NCBI GenBank assembly: GCA_024643445.1
Contig: JAHEMX010000134.1
Span: 1-8,342 of the forward strand
Origin: Desulfobulbaceae bacterium
GTDB taxonomy: Bacteria > Desulfobacterota > Desulfobulbia > Desulfobulbales > Desulfocapsaceae
Direction: 5' to 3'
Length of the DNA: 8,342 nucleotides
In this document: positions 1 through 6,501 of the stretch, one piece after another
How positions within the stretch are numbered: the stretch's first letter is position 1
Layout of the letters: each line of letters opens with the position of its first letter
The notes under the pieces: model-generated
What the model was told of the DNA's origin: nothing
The model's input: the letters and a program-made list of their open reading frames with translations, nothing else
Databases searched by the model: none
Position numbers and translations under genes: made by a program

Positions 1-30
1 CAGGGCCCCCATTACAAATTTTTTTTTCAT
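1..30 (-). CDS. Start of an unidentified minus-strand gene, cut by the left edge
   Basis: Reading the minus strand from position 30 gives an ATG followed by codons for MKKKFVMGAL, then the window ends. A strong ribosome binding site (GGAGGGG, positions 36-42 on the minus strand) lies 5 nt upstream. The lysine-rich start followed by hydrophobic residues resembles the n-region of a signal peptide or first membrane helix, so the product is probably exported or membrane-bound. Ten residues are too few to name a family. The long region upstream, with two dyad repeats, may contain its control elements. Confidence 0.6.
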   Translation of the reverse strand, partial: MKKKFVMGAL

Positions 31-191
31 TTTCTCCCCTCCAGTACGAATGTTTGTCCATTGCGCCACCCGACAAGCGTGGCCGGTAATTAACAAGAAA
101 AATCCAGGTTTATTCAAACTAATTATGCAAAAGATATTCCTGAATTATTACGTAGTCATTCAAGATAGTTACGATGCGTGCTTTGTGCTTA

Positions 192-209
192 CGTTACCGC
201 GCGGTAACG
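192..209. promoter_or_regulatory. Perfect 18-bp palindrome, putative operator copy 1
   Basis: The sequence CGTTACCGCGCGGTAACG is its own reverse complement across all 18 bases. A related, imperfect copy lies 33 bp away centre to centre, about three helical turns. This is typical of a dimeric repressor or activator binding cooperatively on one DNA face. I cannot assign it to a named regulator. The closest gene start in this direction is the minus-strand gene beginning at 30, about 160 bp away. Confidence 0.55.
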
Positions 210-224
210 AATTGGAAGAGCGGC

Positions 225-242
225 TGCTACCGTCTGGTAACG
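225..242. promoter_or_regulatory. Imperfect dyad, putative operator copy 2
   Basis: The sequence TGCTACCGTCTGGTAACG shares the TACCG core and the entire GGTAACG right arm with the perfect palindrome at 192-209. The left arm is degenerate, as expected of a weaker second operator. Same spacing argument as for copy 1. There is no T-tract beside it, so an intrinsic terminator is unlikely. Confidence 0.5.
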
Positions 243-362
243 TTTGCGTTTTAGACCGGATCACGCCAGGTGTTCGAATGTAATCGATAACATATTGTAA
301 AAAAAGAAAAATTGTATAGAGATGAATCTTACCGGTCGCTCATTCAAAAGGCAAGATCAGTT

Positions 363-391
363 TTGACATATGGGGGGAGAAGGAGAATAAT
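363..391 (+). promoter_or_regulatory. Near-consensus sigma70 promoter
   Basis: A perfect -35 hexamer TTGACA (363-368) is followed after exactly 17 bp by AATAAT (386-391), a five-of-six match to the -10 consensus. An A-rich tract at about 299-311 lies further upstream. The predicted start of transcription is near 397-399. No convincing open reading frame starts just downstream, and an intrinsic terminator follows at 454-482, so this promoter probably drives a short untranslated RNA. Confidence 0.6.
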
Positions 392-397
392 AGTGTT

Positions 398-482
398 TCG
401 GTCTTTGATCGCCGGTTGACAAAACCGCCTGATATCCCGGTACCTGAACGTGCCGGCAACCTTTCCTGCTGGTTGCCGTTTT
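398..482 (+). ncRNA. Candidate small RNA of about 85 nt
   Basis: This interval is bounded by the promoter at 363-391 and the terminator at 454-482. The predicted transcript can form a 5-bp stem-loop (CGGTT at 413-417 with AACCG at 423-427, loop GACAA) and ends in the terminator hairpin. It contains no good start codon with a ribosome binding site. It could be an independent small RNA, or an attenuated leader of the glycosyltransferase gene that starts 233 bp beyond the terminator. I recognise no known RNA family, and the call rests only on the pairing of promoter and terminator. Confidence 0.4.
454..482 (+). terminator. Intrinsic terminator of the candidate small RNA
   Basis: An 8-bp GC-rich stem (CGGCAACC at 454-461 pairing with GGTTGCCG at 471-478) with a 9-nt loop is followed directly by TTTT (479-482). 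There is no T-tract on the other strand, so it terminates plus-strand transcription. Confidence 0.6.
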
Positions 483-697
483 GATCTGTCTGCATTGTCC
501 GGAACACTTGCTTCTTGTGCGCCTTTTTGTTATGAAGCCTTGTCAATAATCCATACAGGGGTGCTCGTGGCAACAGCATTCAAGTGGCGATGTGCGGGGA
601 GTCTGTTTAAGGATGCGTCTTCCGGCAATCATTTCGTTATCCACCTGATCTCATGTATCGTATGAACTAAAAGAAAGCACTATAGTCGACGACGGGC
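483..697. other. Intergenic stretch without a clear gene
   Basis: I see no credible gene here. The short open frames in this stretch lack ribosome binding sites and have unconvincing composition. A TATAGT hexamer at 681-686 could be a -10 element for the glycosyltransferase gene at 715, but no -35 element lies at the right distance, so the real promoter of that gene is not identified. Confidence 0.4.
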
Positions 698-714
698 AGG
701 AAAGGTTTTTTACC

Positions 715-3360
715 ATGGCCGGAATATCAATAATAATACCAACCCGAAATGAAGCTGAAAATATAGATTTTTTGCTGCAGCGTATTTTCAGAGTGGAACT
801 TCCGGAAGGGGTTTCACGCGAGATCATTTTTGTAGATGACAGCTCAACTGACGAGACACGGGCACAGGTGCTGACTTGGTCGGCATCACATCCGGAAGTC
901 AGACTGGTGTGTCGTGACAGTAATGCCGGACTGGCCAGTGCGGTTATCGAAGGGGCAGGTCAGGCAATTCACGATATCGTGCTGGTAATGGATGCCGATC
1001 TGAGTCATCCCCCGGAAAAAATAGCGGATATGGTCCTGCCGCTACTCGACGGCAGTCATGATATGGTAATCGGCAGTCGCTATGTCGCCGGAGGTGCTAC
1101 ACCTGAATGGCCCCTGGCGCGGAAAATAGCTTCTAAAATTGCCACTATCCCGGCCCGTTTATTTACCGATGTAAATGATCCGCTCGCCGGTTTTTTCGCA
1201 ACGGGCCGCGATCGCCTGACCTGTCTGCGTCCCGATGTACCCGGTTTCAAAATCGGTCTTGAAGTCCTTGCTGTTGGCGGACCAGATCTTGATGTCCTCG
1301 AGATACCGATTGTTTTTCACGATCGATTCGAAGGTTTTTCAAAGATGAACAAGAGAATCATCTTTGAATATCTGAAACAGGTTGCCCAGTTGCTCAGGCT
1401 GGAAATCGATACCTTCACGCCGAAACGACTGGCCCTGTTCGGCGGACTTGCTCTGCTGGTCAATTTCTGTGTTATTGCCGCCGGGTTGTTCGGTCGTCTT
1501 GCACCGCATACGGCTCATCTGCTGGCAGGAACCGGAGGCTGGCTGGTTATATGTCTGCTGGGTATAACACTCAAACGGCGTGTTGACGATACGTGGCGGA
1601 TGAATGGCTGGCAGGTGGTGAGTGGCGTGCTGGTGCTGCTTCTTTCCCTCAGTTTTCAGGGTGCCGTCTATACCCTCGTGCTGAAACTGTTTTCAACGGG
1701 GAGCCTGGTTGCCTCTCTTCCTGCGGCCATTATCGGAACGTGCTTCTCCCTTGCCATGCTTTGCCTGTATACCTTCTCCGGTCTCGCGCAGGTCGCCCGT
1801 GACGTGCGGCTGCGGGTAGGGGCTTTTACGGCAATCCTGGTTATTATCATGATACGCCTGGCCTATCTCGGTCTTCCCGAATTGATGGAACAGGAGGCGT
1901 ATTACTGGAATTATGCCCAGCATCTGGATTTAAGCTATCTTGATCATCCGCCACTGGCTGCACTTCTTATCTGGTGTGGTACCGCTCTTTTCGGCACCAC
2001 TGAATTCGGGGTCAGGATAGGCGGTTTTCTCTGCTGGTTTATTACCGCCTATTTTATTTACCGTCTCAGCTTGCGGATGTTTGGTCGAACGGCCGCCCTG
2101 GGGGCGATAGTCCTGCTCAGCGCTTTGCCCCTCTATTTCGGCGTCGGTTTCATCATGACACCGGATGCGCCGCTGCATGCTGCCTGGGCCGCCTTGCTTT
2201 ATGCTCTTTACCGCGCTCTTATTGAGCATCGTTCAGAAGCATGGCTCTGGGTTGGTGTCAGTCTCGGCCTGGGAATGATTTCCAAGTACACCATCATTTT
2301 ACTCGGTCCTCCCGCCCTCTGTTTTATGCTGCTTGACCGCAGATCGTGGCCGTGGTTCGTCAGGTCTGAACCGTATGGTGCCGCTCTTCTTGCCCTTTGC
2401 ATCTTCTTGCCGGTTTTGATCTGGAATTATCAGCATGAATGGGCCTCCTTTCTGTTTCAGGGCGCGGACCGGGTGGCGGCCAGAACATTTTTTACCACCC
2501 ACAGGCTGTTCGGCTATATCACGCTTATCCTGACGCCGGCCGGACTTCTTTCAATTTTATACTATTTTTTCCGGGGCAACAGATTCAGGCCGAAGGTGTC
2601 TGGGTCAGGCACGGAAAAAACCACGGGATGGATTAATAGAGAGTTCCTGTTCACTCTGTTCATGATCCTGTTCCCCCTGAGTGTCTTTGTCATTTTCAGC
2701 ATAACGAAGGAAGTGAAGCTCAACTGGACATCGCCTGTCTGGCTTGCCGCACTGCCGTTTCTCGGATGCAGTGTTATGGCGGTGCATGGTCTGTCGAAGA
2801 ACCGGTTCCAGCAGCTGATACACGGACTCTGGAAATTCACCGTGATACTGCTGGTCGTCGGCTTCAGCCTGGCGATGTACTATGTGAGCCTGGGTTTTCC
2901 TGTACTGGGGTATCCCTCCGGTCCCTTTCTTATCGGCTGGGAGGATGTCGCCCGTAGGATAGAGGCGAGTGTTGACGAGATCGAAAAAGAGACTGGCAGC
3001 CGTCCGGTGGTGGTTGGTATGGACCACTATCAGATAAGCAGCGCGCTCGCCTTTTATCGAACGAAAATCGCAGCGCACGGCGCAGGGCAAAGAGGCCGGA
3101 GGGGGGTGGAAGAAACACTAGGCTGGCACCTCTTCGGCTGGAATTCGCTGATGTATGGTTATTGGGCCGATCCCAAGGATTTCTATGGCAAAGACATCCT
3201 GGCTGTCGCCTCCAGTGGCATCAGGGTCGAGTATCCCTACTACCAGAATCGCATACGCGGCATGAACAATATTCATGCGTTTGATGTTGAAAAAGAGGGA
3301 CAGCCATTAAGGCGTTTGTATTTCCGCCTGGTACACGGCTACCGCCATGTCGATCAGTAA
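715..3360 (+). CDS. Fused GT2 polyprenyl-phosphate sugar synthase / GtrA-like / GT-C glycosyltransferase
   Basis: This 881-residue protein has three parts. Residues 1 to about 230 are a family 2 glycosyltransferase of the dolichol-phosphate mannose synthase type: SIIIPTRNEAEN at the start, VDDSSTDET near 40, the metal-binding DAD at 93-95 with SHPP after it, and GSRYVAGG at 120-127. Residues about 236-360 hold roughly four hydrophobic helices resembling GtrA-type membrane domains. Residues about 365-881 are a polytopic GT-C transferase of the PMT/ArnT kind, with EAYYWNY at 394-400, YLDHPP at 408-413 and MTPDAP at 481-486, and a soluble C-terminal tail. By family knowledge, the first part makes a polyprenyl-phosphate sugar on the cytoplasmic face and the last transfers that sugar outside. 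The start has AGGAAAGG (698-705) 9 nt upstream. The sugar and acceptor (lipid A, O-antigen or protein) cannot be told from sequence. The domain calls are firm; the GtrA-like middle is tentative. Confidence 0.9.
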   Translation: MAGISIIIPTRNEAENIDFLLQRIFRVELPEGVSREIIFVDDSSTDETRAQVLTWSASHPEVRLVCRDSNAGLASAVIEGAGQAIHDIVLVMDADLSHPPEKIADMVLPLLDGSHDMVIGSRYVAGGATPEWPLARKIASKIATIPARLFTDVNDPLAGFFATGRDRLTCLRPDVPGFKIGLEVLAVGGPDLDVLEIPIVFHDRFEGFSKMNKRIIFEYLKQVAQLLRLEIDTFTPKRLALFGGLALLVNFCVIAAGLFGRLAPHTAHLLAGTGGWLVICLLGITLKRRVDDTWRMNGWQVVSGVLVLLLSLSFQGAVYTLVLKLFSTGSLVASLPAAIIGTCFSLAMLCLYTFSGLAQVARDVRLRVGAFTAILVIIMIRLAYLGLPELMEQEAYYWNYAQHLDLSYLDHPPLAALLIWCGTALFGTTEFGVRIGGFLCWFITAYFIYRLSLRMFGRTAALGAIVLLSALPLYFGVGFIMTPDAPLHAAWAALLYALYRALIEHRSEAWLWVGVSLGLGMISKYTIILLGPPALCFMLLDRRSWPWFVRSEPYGAALLALCIFLPVLIWNYQHEWASFLFQGADRVAARTFFTTHRLFGYITLILTPAGLLSILYYFFRGNRFRPKVSGSGTEKTTGWINREFLFTLFMILFPLSVFVIFSITKEVKLNWTSPVWLAALPFLGCSVMAVHGLSKNRFQQLIHGLWKFTVILLVVGFSLAMYYVSLGFPVLGYPSGPFLIGWEDVARRIEASVDEIEKETGSRPVVVGMDHYQISSALAFYRTKIAAHGAGQRGRRGVEETLGWHLFGWNSLMYGYWADPKDFYGKDILAVASSGIRVEYPYYQNRIRGMNNIHAFDVEKEGQPLRRLYFRLVHGYRHVDQ

Positions 3361-3422
3361 CCCATCGATATGACAGTGATGGTGGATTGTTCTGCGGCAT
3401 CCCTGCCTGTCCTGCGGGACGA

Positions 3423-4802
3423 TCAGTCTCTTCCCCCATCTGCCAGATGGCGAGGATCAAGCAGCCGTTCCAGCACCTGGTGATCGAGTCCGCTTTCCTC
3501 GCGGGCAACCTCGAGGACCGGGCGTTGCTGCTGGCGAGCCATTTTTGCAATCCTTGCCGCTTCCATATAGCCGATGTAGGGAGCAAGTGGTGTGACCAGT
3601 ATGGGGTTGGTCTTGAGCGGTGCCTGCATCCGCTTTATGTTGATCGCTATGTCACGAATCGCCTTTTCTCCGAGGGAATGTGCTGCGCCACTGACGAGTT
3701 CCGCGCTCTGCAGCAGGTCCGATGCGGCGAGGGGAAGCATGGTATTCAGCTGAAAATTGCCTGACTGGGCCGCCACGGTAATGGTGGTGTCATTGCCGAT
3801 AACACGGGCCGCGGCCATGCATACCGCTTCCGGGATGACGGGGTTGACTTTATCCGGCATAATCGATGAACCCGGCTGCAGGGCGGGCAGGCTGATTTCT
3901 CCAAGACCGCTTGCCGGGCCTGAATTCATCCAGCGCAGATCATTTGCTATTTTCATCAGGGTGACGGCCGAGGTCTTTAAATGACCGGATGTTTCAAGAA
4001 CGGTGTCGATGCTGCTCAGACCCTTGTAGGCGGAATCCATTTTTTGCAGAGAAATACCGCAGGTTTTACTGATCAGTGCAAGCGTTTTTTCGGCAAACAG
4101 GGGGTGGCAGTTCACGCCGCTGCCGACCGCCGTACCGCCAAGCGGGAGCCTGACCAGCCGGACAAGAACGCTTTCCAGCCTGCTCACATTGTCGTCCAGC
4201 ATCGAAGCCCAGGCCTCGAGCTCATTGCTCAGCCTGATCGGCAGGGCATCCATCAGATGCGTTCTTCCGGTCTTTATGATCTCGGCGTGTTTTTCCCCCA
4301 GTTCGCGAATGATTGCAGCAAGGGCGGAAAGTGCCGGAATAACCGATTCGTTTATCAGCAGAGTGGCTGCCAGATGAAGCGCGGACGGTATTACGTCGTT
4401 TGAGCTTTGCCCCATGTTAACATCATCATTGGCGGACAGCAGGACGCCTTTTTTACGGGCACAGCCGCAGATTACTTCGTTGACGTTCATGTTCGTAGAA
4501 GTTCCGGAGCCCGTCTGAAAGACAGAGACAGGAAAATGTTGACTGCTCTGCTTGCCGAGGAGGGTCTTGCAGGCGGAGATAACGGCGGCCGCTTTTTCGC
4601 CTGGAAGAAGACCGAGGTCGCGATTGCTTGCTGCTGCGGCCTGTTTGATGATAATTATGGCGCGTATGAAACTGTCCGGTAACCGCTCGGGCGAGATAGT
4701 AAAATTTTCGATGGCCCGTTGTGTCTGGGCGCCGTAAAGGGCAGTTCGCGGTACCGCGAGAGATCCCATGGAGTCTTGTTCAATTCTGGTATCAGCTTTC
4801 AT
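3423..4802 (-). CDS. fumC: Fumarate hydratase, class II
   Basis: Reversibly hydrates fumarate to L-malate in the TCA cycle, as an iron-sulfur-independent homotetramer in the cytoplasm. The 459-residue product is close to the usual length of about 460-467. Visible family motifs (ATG numbering) are the N-terminal DSMG and YGAQTQRAIENF, QTGSGTSTNMN near 96-106, GQSSND at 131-136, TGRTH with His182, and the superfamily signature GSSIMPDKVNP at 311-321 carrying the catalytic-loop serine. The text around the signature (LPALQPGSS, NPVIPEA, VIGND) has some aspartase flavour, but LPLGGTAVGSGVN and LMKIANDLRW favour fumarase. An in-frame GTG at 4814 would add four residues. I prefer the ATG at 4802 because GGTGAG lies 7 nt before it and the N-terminus then matches the family. 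The gene converges on the glycosyltransferase gene with 62 bp between stops, and no clear terminator is visible there. A related lyase specificity cannot be fully excluded. Confidence 0.9.
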   Translation of the reverse strand: MKADTRIEQDSMGSLAVPRTALYGAQTQRAIENFTISPERLPDSFIRAIIIIKQAAAASNRDLGLLPGEKAAAVISACKTLLGKQSSQHFPVSVFQTGSGTSTNMNVNEVICGCARKKGVLLSANDDVNMGQSSNDVIPSALHLAATLLINESVIPALSALAAIIRELGEKHAEIIKTGRTHLMDALPIRLSNELEAWASMLDDNVSRLESVLVRLVRLPLGGTAVGSGVNCHPLFAEKTLALISKTCGISLQKMDSAYKGLSSIDTVLETSGHLKTSAVTLMKIANDLRWMNSGPASGLGEISLPALQPGSSIMPDKVNPVIPEAVCMAAARVIGNDTTITVAAQSGNFQLNTMLPLAASDLLQSAELVSGAAHSLGEKAIRDIAINIKRMQAPLKTNPILVTPLAPYIGYMEAARIAKMARQQQRPVLEVAREESGLDHQVLERLLDPRHLADGGRD

Positions 4803-4891
4803 TGTGTCACTCACCGGATAGATTGTTGATGCTCTTTAGTGATCGTTACCGTTAAACCATAATACCGTTTAGTTGTTTTTCAGGTAGGTAG

Positions 4892-4899
4892 ATTATAAT
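4892..4899. promoter_or_regulatory. Overlapping divergent -10 hexamers
   Basis: The 8-bp core ATTATAAT contains TATAAT on the plus strand (4894-4899) and TATAAT on the minus strand (4897-4892). It lies between the divergent fumC and DNA glycosylase genes, about 90 and 50 bp from their starts. The -35 elements are weak: TTGTTT at 4873-4878 for the plus direction with a short 15-bp spacer, and no clear one for the minus direction. Confidence 0.35.
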
Positions 4900-4948
4900 A
4901 GCTGGCAGATTGATTACCGGGAGATAGCGAGAGGTTCTGGAGAAAACC

Positions 4949-5497
4949 ATGGACAGTGACACGGACAACGAAGAAAAGATCGATGCTCCTGAGCATTGTT
5001 TTCCCGCACTGGCGCCGGCATCTGCTGTCATCTTGATACTGGGTTCCTATCCCGGTGTCCTGTCGCTGCAAAAACAGCGCTACTATGCCCATCCGAGAAA
5101 CAGCTTCTGGCCTATCCTGGCTGATCTGCTGGCCTTTGAGCAGACCCTGTCCTACCAGGAAAGAGTGATTAAGGTGGTTGAGCGCAACATCGCCCTGTGG
5201 GATGTGCTGTATCGCTGCAGGAGGAGTGGCAGTCTTGATTCGGCGATCGAGGGAAACTCCGTTGTCGTCAACGATTTCAGTTCATTCTTCTCTCAGCAGC
5301 AGAGCCTCAAAGCGATCTTTTTTAACGGTGCCAGGGCGGAAATGGAGTTCAGAAAAAGAGTAGCCCTGCCGGACGTCTACCGGAGGACAGGTAGGGAGAT
5401 CGAAATGATACGGCTGCCTTCGACCAGTCCGGCGATGGCATCGCTGACGCTAGAGAAGAAAAGGGCGGCCTGGAAAATCATCCTCGACTATTTGTAA
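4949..5497 (+). CDS. DNA-deoxyinosine (hypoxanthine) glycosylase, uracil-DNA glycosylase superfamily
   Basis: A 182-residue cytoplasmic base-excision repair enzyme that, by family, removes hypoxanthine (deaminated adenine) and possibly mismatched uracil from DNA. Signature segments are LGSYPG at 31-36 in place of the NPG motif of Mug enzymes, YYAHPRNSFW at 45-54, ALWDVL at 82-87, the glycine-asparagine segment FFNGARAE at 124-131, and the C-terminal PSTSPA at 157-162 that forms the DNA-intercalation loop. HPRNSFW with PSTSPA is typical of the branch annotated as DNA-deoxyinosine glycosylase. A plain G/U mismatch glycosylase is the main alternative. The start is supported by CTGGAGA (4937-4943) 5 nt before the ATG. 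The gene is transcribed divergently from fumC and converges on the desulfoferrodoxin gene. No terminator of its own is visible. Confidence 0.85.
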   Translation: MDSDTDNEEKIDAPEHCFPALAPASAVILILGSYPGVLSLQKQRYYAHPRNSFWPILADLLAFEQTLSYQERVIKVVERNIALWDVLYRCRRSGSLDSAIEGNSVVVNDFSSFFSQQQSLKAIFFNGARAEMEFRKRVALPDVYRRTGREIEMIRLPSTSPAMASLTLEKKRAAWKIILDYL

Positions 5498-5608
5498 ACA
5501 GACGCCTTACAGAGCCACTGGCTTTGGCTTGCAGCCGGGTGGAAAGCCGTATCCATGAAGGATCCATGCAAAACAGAAGGCCGACAGATGACTATCCGCT
5601 CCGCACTG

Positions 5609-5647
5609 AAAAACCAAGGGCAGATCACGTGAGTGATCTGCCCTTGG
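5609..5647 (-). terminator. Intrinsic terminator of the desulfoferrodoxin gene
   Basis: A perfect 15-bp inverted repeat (5614-5628 pairing with 5633-5647) encloses a 4-nt loop. Read on the minus strand, the stem is followed immediately by TTTTT (5613-5609). It begins about 44 bp after the desulfoferrodoxin stop codon. On the plus strand there is no T-tract after the stem, so efficient termination of the glycosylase transcript here is not predicted. Confidence 0.85.
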
Positions 5648-5690
5648 GTAATCAGGGTCATCAAGCAACAGGAGGCGGAGGAACGCCGTT

Positions 5691-6065
5691 TTAACCTTTC
5701 CAGAGACCGTGCAGATTACAATAGGCTCTGACGCCGACGGTAAAAGCGTCAACGGGAAAGAATGCTTTTGGGGCTTCACCCGGATTGAGAAATACCTTGT
5801 AGTTCGTATTGCCGGCGCTCAATTCTATCCACTCGATAAAATGTTTTTCTTCCATCGGATGATCAACCGTACCGACCGAAACCTGCCAGCCGCCATCGAC
5901 ATTTTCTGCTACCGGAACGTGCTTCTCCTGGGCGGCATCGACGCTGTTCTCCGCCAGCAGAATCATATCCTGCCCACAGCAGACAAGCGCGCCGGCTCCG
6001 CCGGTTAACACCTCAACGATATTGCCGCATATCTTACACTTATAAACCTCAAGTCTTTGCGCCAT
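5691..6065 (-). CDS. dfx: Desulfoferrodoxin (two-iron superoxide reductase)
   Basis: Reduces superoxide to hydrogen peroxide without making oxygen, in the cytoplasm, using electrons usually from rubredoxin. The 124-residue protein has the full two-domain layout. The N-terminal desulforedoxin-like Fe(Cys)4 site is formed by Cys10, Cys13, Cys29 and Cys30. The C-terminal catalytic Fe(His)4Cys site is formed by His49, His69, His75, Cys116 and His119, with the CNLHG motif at 116-120. Glu47-Lys48, the conserved catalytic pair just before His49, is present, so the enzyme should be active. The start at 6065 is fixed by an excellent AAAGGAGG (6080-6073) 7 nt upstream. An open frame continues back to 6158, but that extension is not family-like. 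The gene is monocistronic, with its own terminator at 5609-5647 and a leader containing a stem-loop. It lies divergent to an oxidase operon, in keeping with oxygen defence. Confidence 0.96.
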   Translation of the reverse strand: MAQRLEVYKCKICGNIVEVLTGGAGALVCCGQDMILLAENSVDAAQEKHVPVAENVDGGWQVSVGTVDHPMEEKHFIEWIELSAGNTNYKVFLNPGEAPKAFFPVDAFTVGVRAYCNLHGLWKG

Positions 6066-6152
6066 GGTAATTCCTCCTTTCTTTTTCAAGAGATAGATGA
6101 TGAAGTCCATTGCTCCGGAATCGGATACGGACAGTACAATGCATTTTTCGAA

Positions 6153-6186
6153 CCGCAAGGGATGCGGACGCCTGACTTCCTTGCGG
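6153..6186 (-). repeat. Inverted repeat / stem-loop in the desulfoferrodoxin leader
   Basis: CCGCAAGG (6153-6160) and CCTTGCGG (6179-6186) form a perfect 8-bp GC-rich stem around an 18-nt loop. It lies 88-121 nt upstream of the dfx start and just downstream of a probable promoter, so it would form the extreme 5' end of the dfx mRNA. No T-tract follows in either direction, so it is not a terminator. It could stabilise the mRNA or be a protein-binding operator at the transcription start. Confidence 0.5.
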
Positions 6187-6189
6187 CCT

Positions 6190-6198
6190 ATTCTAGCA
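6190..6198 (-). promoter_or_regulatory. Extended -10 promoter candidate for desulfoferrodoxin
   Basis: On the minus strand TGCTAGAAT gives a TGn extension and a five-of-six -10 hexamer (TAGAAT, 6195-6190). No good -35 hexamer lies 16-18 bp upstream, as is common for extended -10 promoters. The predicted start near 6183 would give a leader of about 118 nt beginning in the stem-loop at 6153-6186. Confidence 0.35.
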
Positions 6199-6322
6199 CA
6201 TGGTTTGAGTAAAACATAATGCGGCAGGAAGTAGCAACCGGAAAATACCGTATAAAATGCCTTGACCTTGCTGGTAATGGTTATTATTACTGGCAGTCAT
6301 GCTAACACGGTTAACGCTATTG

Positions 6323-6351
6323 TCAACAAATTGTTGAAGTGACTCTATAAT
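6323..6351 (+). promoter_or_regulatory. Promoter with overlapping palindrome upstream of the DOMON-SCO-cox operon
   Basis: TCAACA (6323-6328, four of six to -35 consensus) is followed after 17 bp by a perfect TATAAT (6346-6351). The -35 element is part of a 15-bp dyad, TCAACAA-A-TTGTTGA (6323-6337), which could be an operator where a bound repressor blocks polymerase. Transcription would start near 6358, giving a leader of about 144 nt. Confidence 0.45.
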
Positions 6352-6421
6352 CCTTGATATTGAGAGGGACGGCAAATCCGCCAGAGTTGCAGATATGAAT
6401 TATCAAAATGACTGATTCTTA

Positions 6422-6450
6422 TTGACATTTTACCAGAGGTGTCTGATACA
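6422..6450 (+). promoter_or_regulatory. Second, proximal promoter candidate for the DOMON-SCO-cox operon
   Basis: A perfect TTGACA (6422-6427) is followed after 17 bp by GATACA (6445-6450), a poor -10 match. It would start transcription near 6457 with a 45-nt leader. It is weaker than the 6323-6351 candidate because of the -10, but both could be used. Confidence 0.3.
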
Positions 6451-6501
6451 TATTCTAAACGATTGAGCAGGAAAACATTTTTTCTCGGGAGGGACTATTA
6501 C

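Noticed and set aside
126..141. Sigma54-like promoter on the minus strand (GG, ten bases, GC, with TTGCA) upstream of the gene starting at 30
   Set aside because: The -12 TTGCA fits, but the -24 part matches only at GG and one more base. Such matches are common by chance in AT-rich DNA.
50..283. Open frame of 77 codons on the plus strand
   Set aside because: No ribosome binding site, unconvincing composition, and it overlaps the dyad repeats.
340..665. Two opposite open frames of 71-79 codons between the dyads and the glycosyltransferase gene
   Set aside because: No ribosome binding sites or recognisable motifs, and they overlap the promoter and terminator signals.
2605..3090. Long minus-strand open frame of 161 codons inside the glycosyltransferase gene
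   Set aside because: It is antisense to a clearly coding region, has no homology-like motifs, and results from codon bias on the other strand.
3361..3422. Possible bidirectional terminator between the convergent glycosyltransferase and fumC genes
   Set aside because: Only weak 4-5 bp stems without T-tracts are visible. A 6-bp repeat at 3436-3450 lies inside the fumC coding end.
6066..6158. Upstream extension of the desulfoferrodoxin gene to 6158
   Set aside because: The ATG at 6065 has a near-perfect AAAGGAGG and gives the standard N-terminus with the first Cys at residue 10.
6439..6501. Upstream extension of the DOMON gene to the ATG at 6439
   Set aside because: The added 21 residues are not signal-like, no ribosome binding site precedes 6439, and the ATG at 6502 has a GGGAGG and starts a proper signal peptide.
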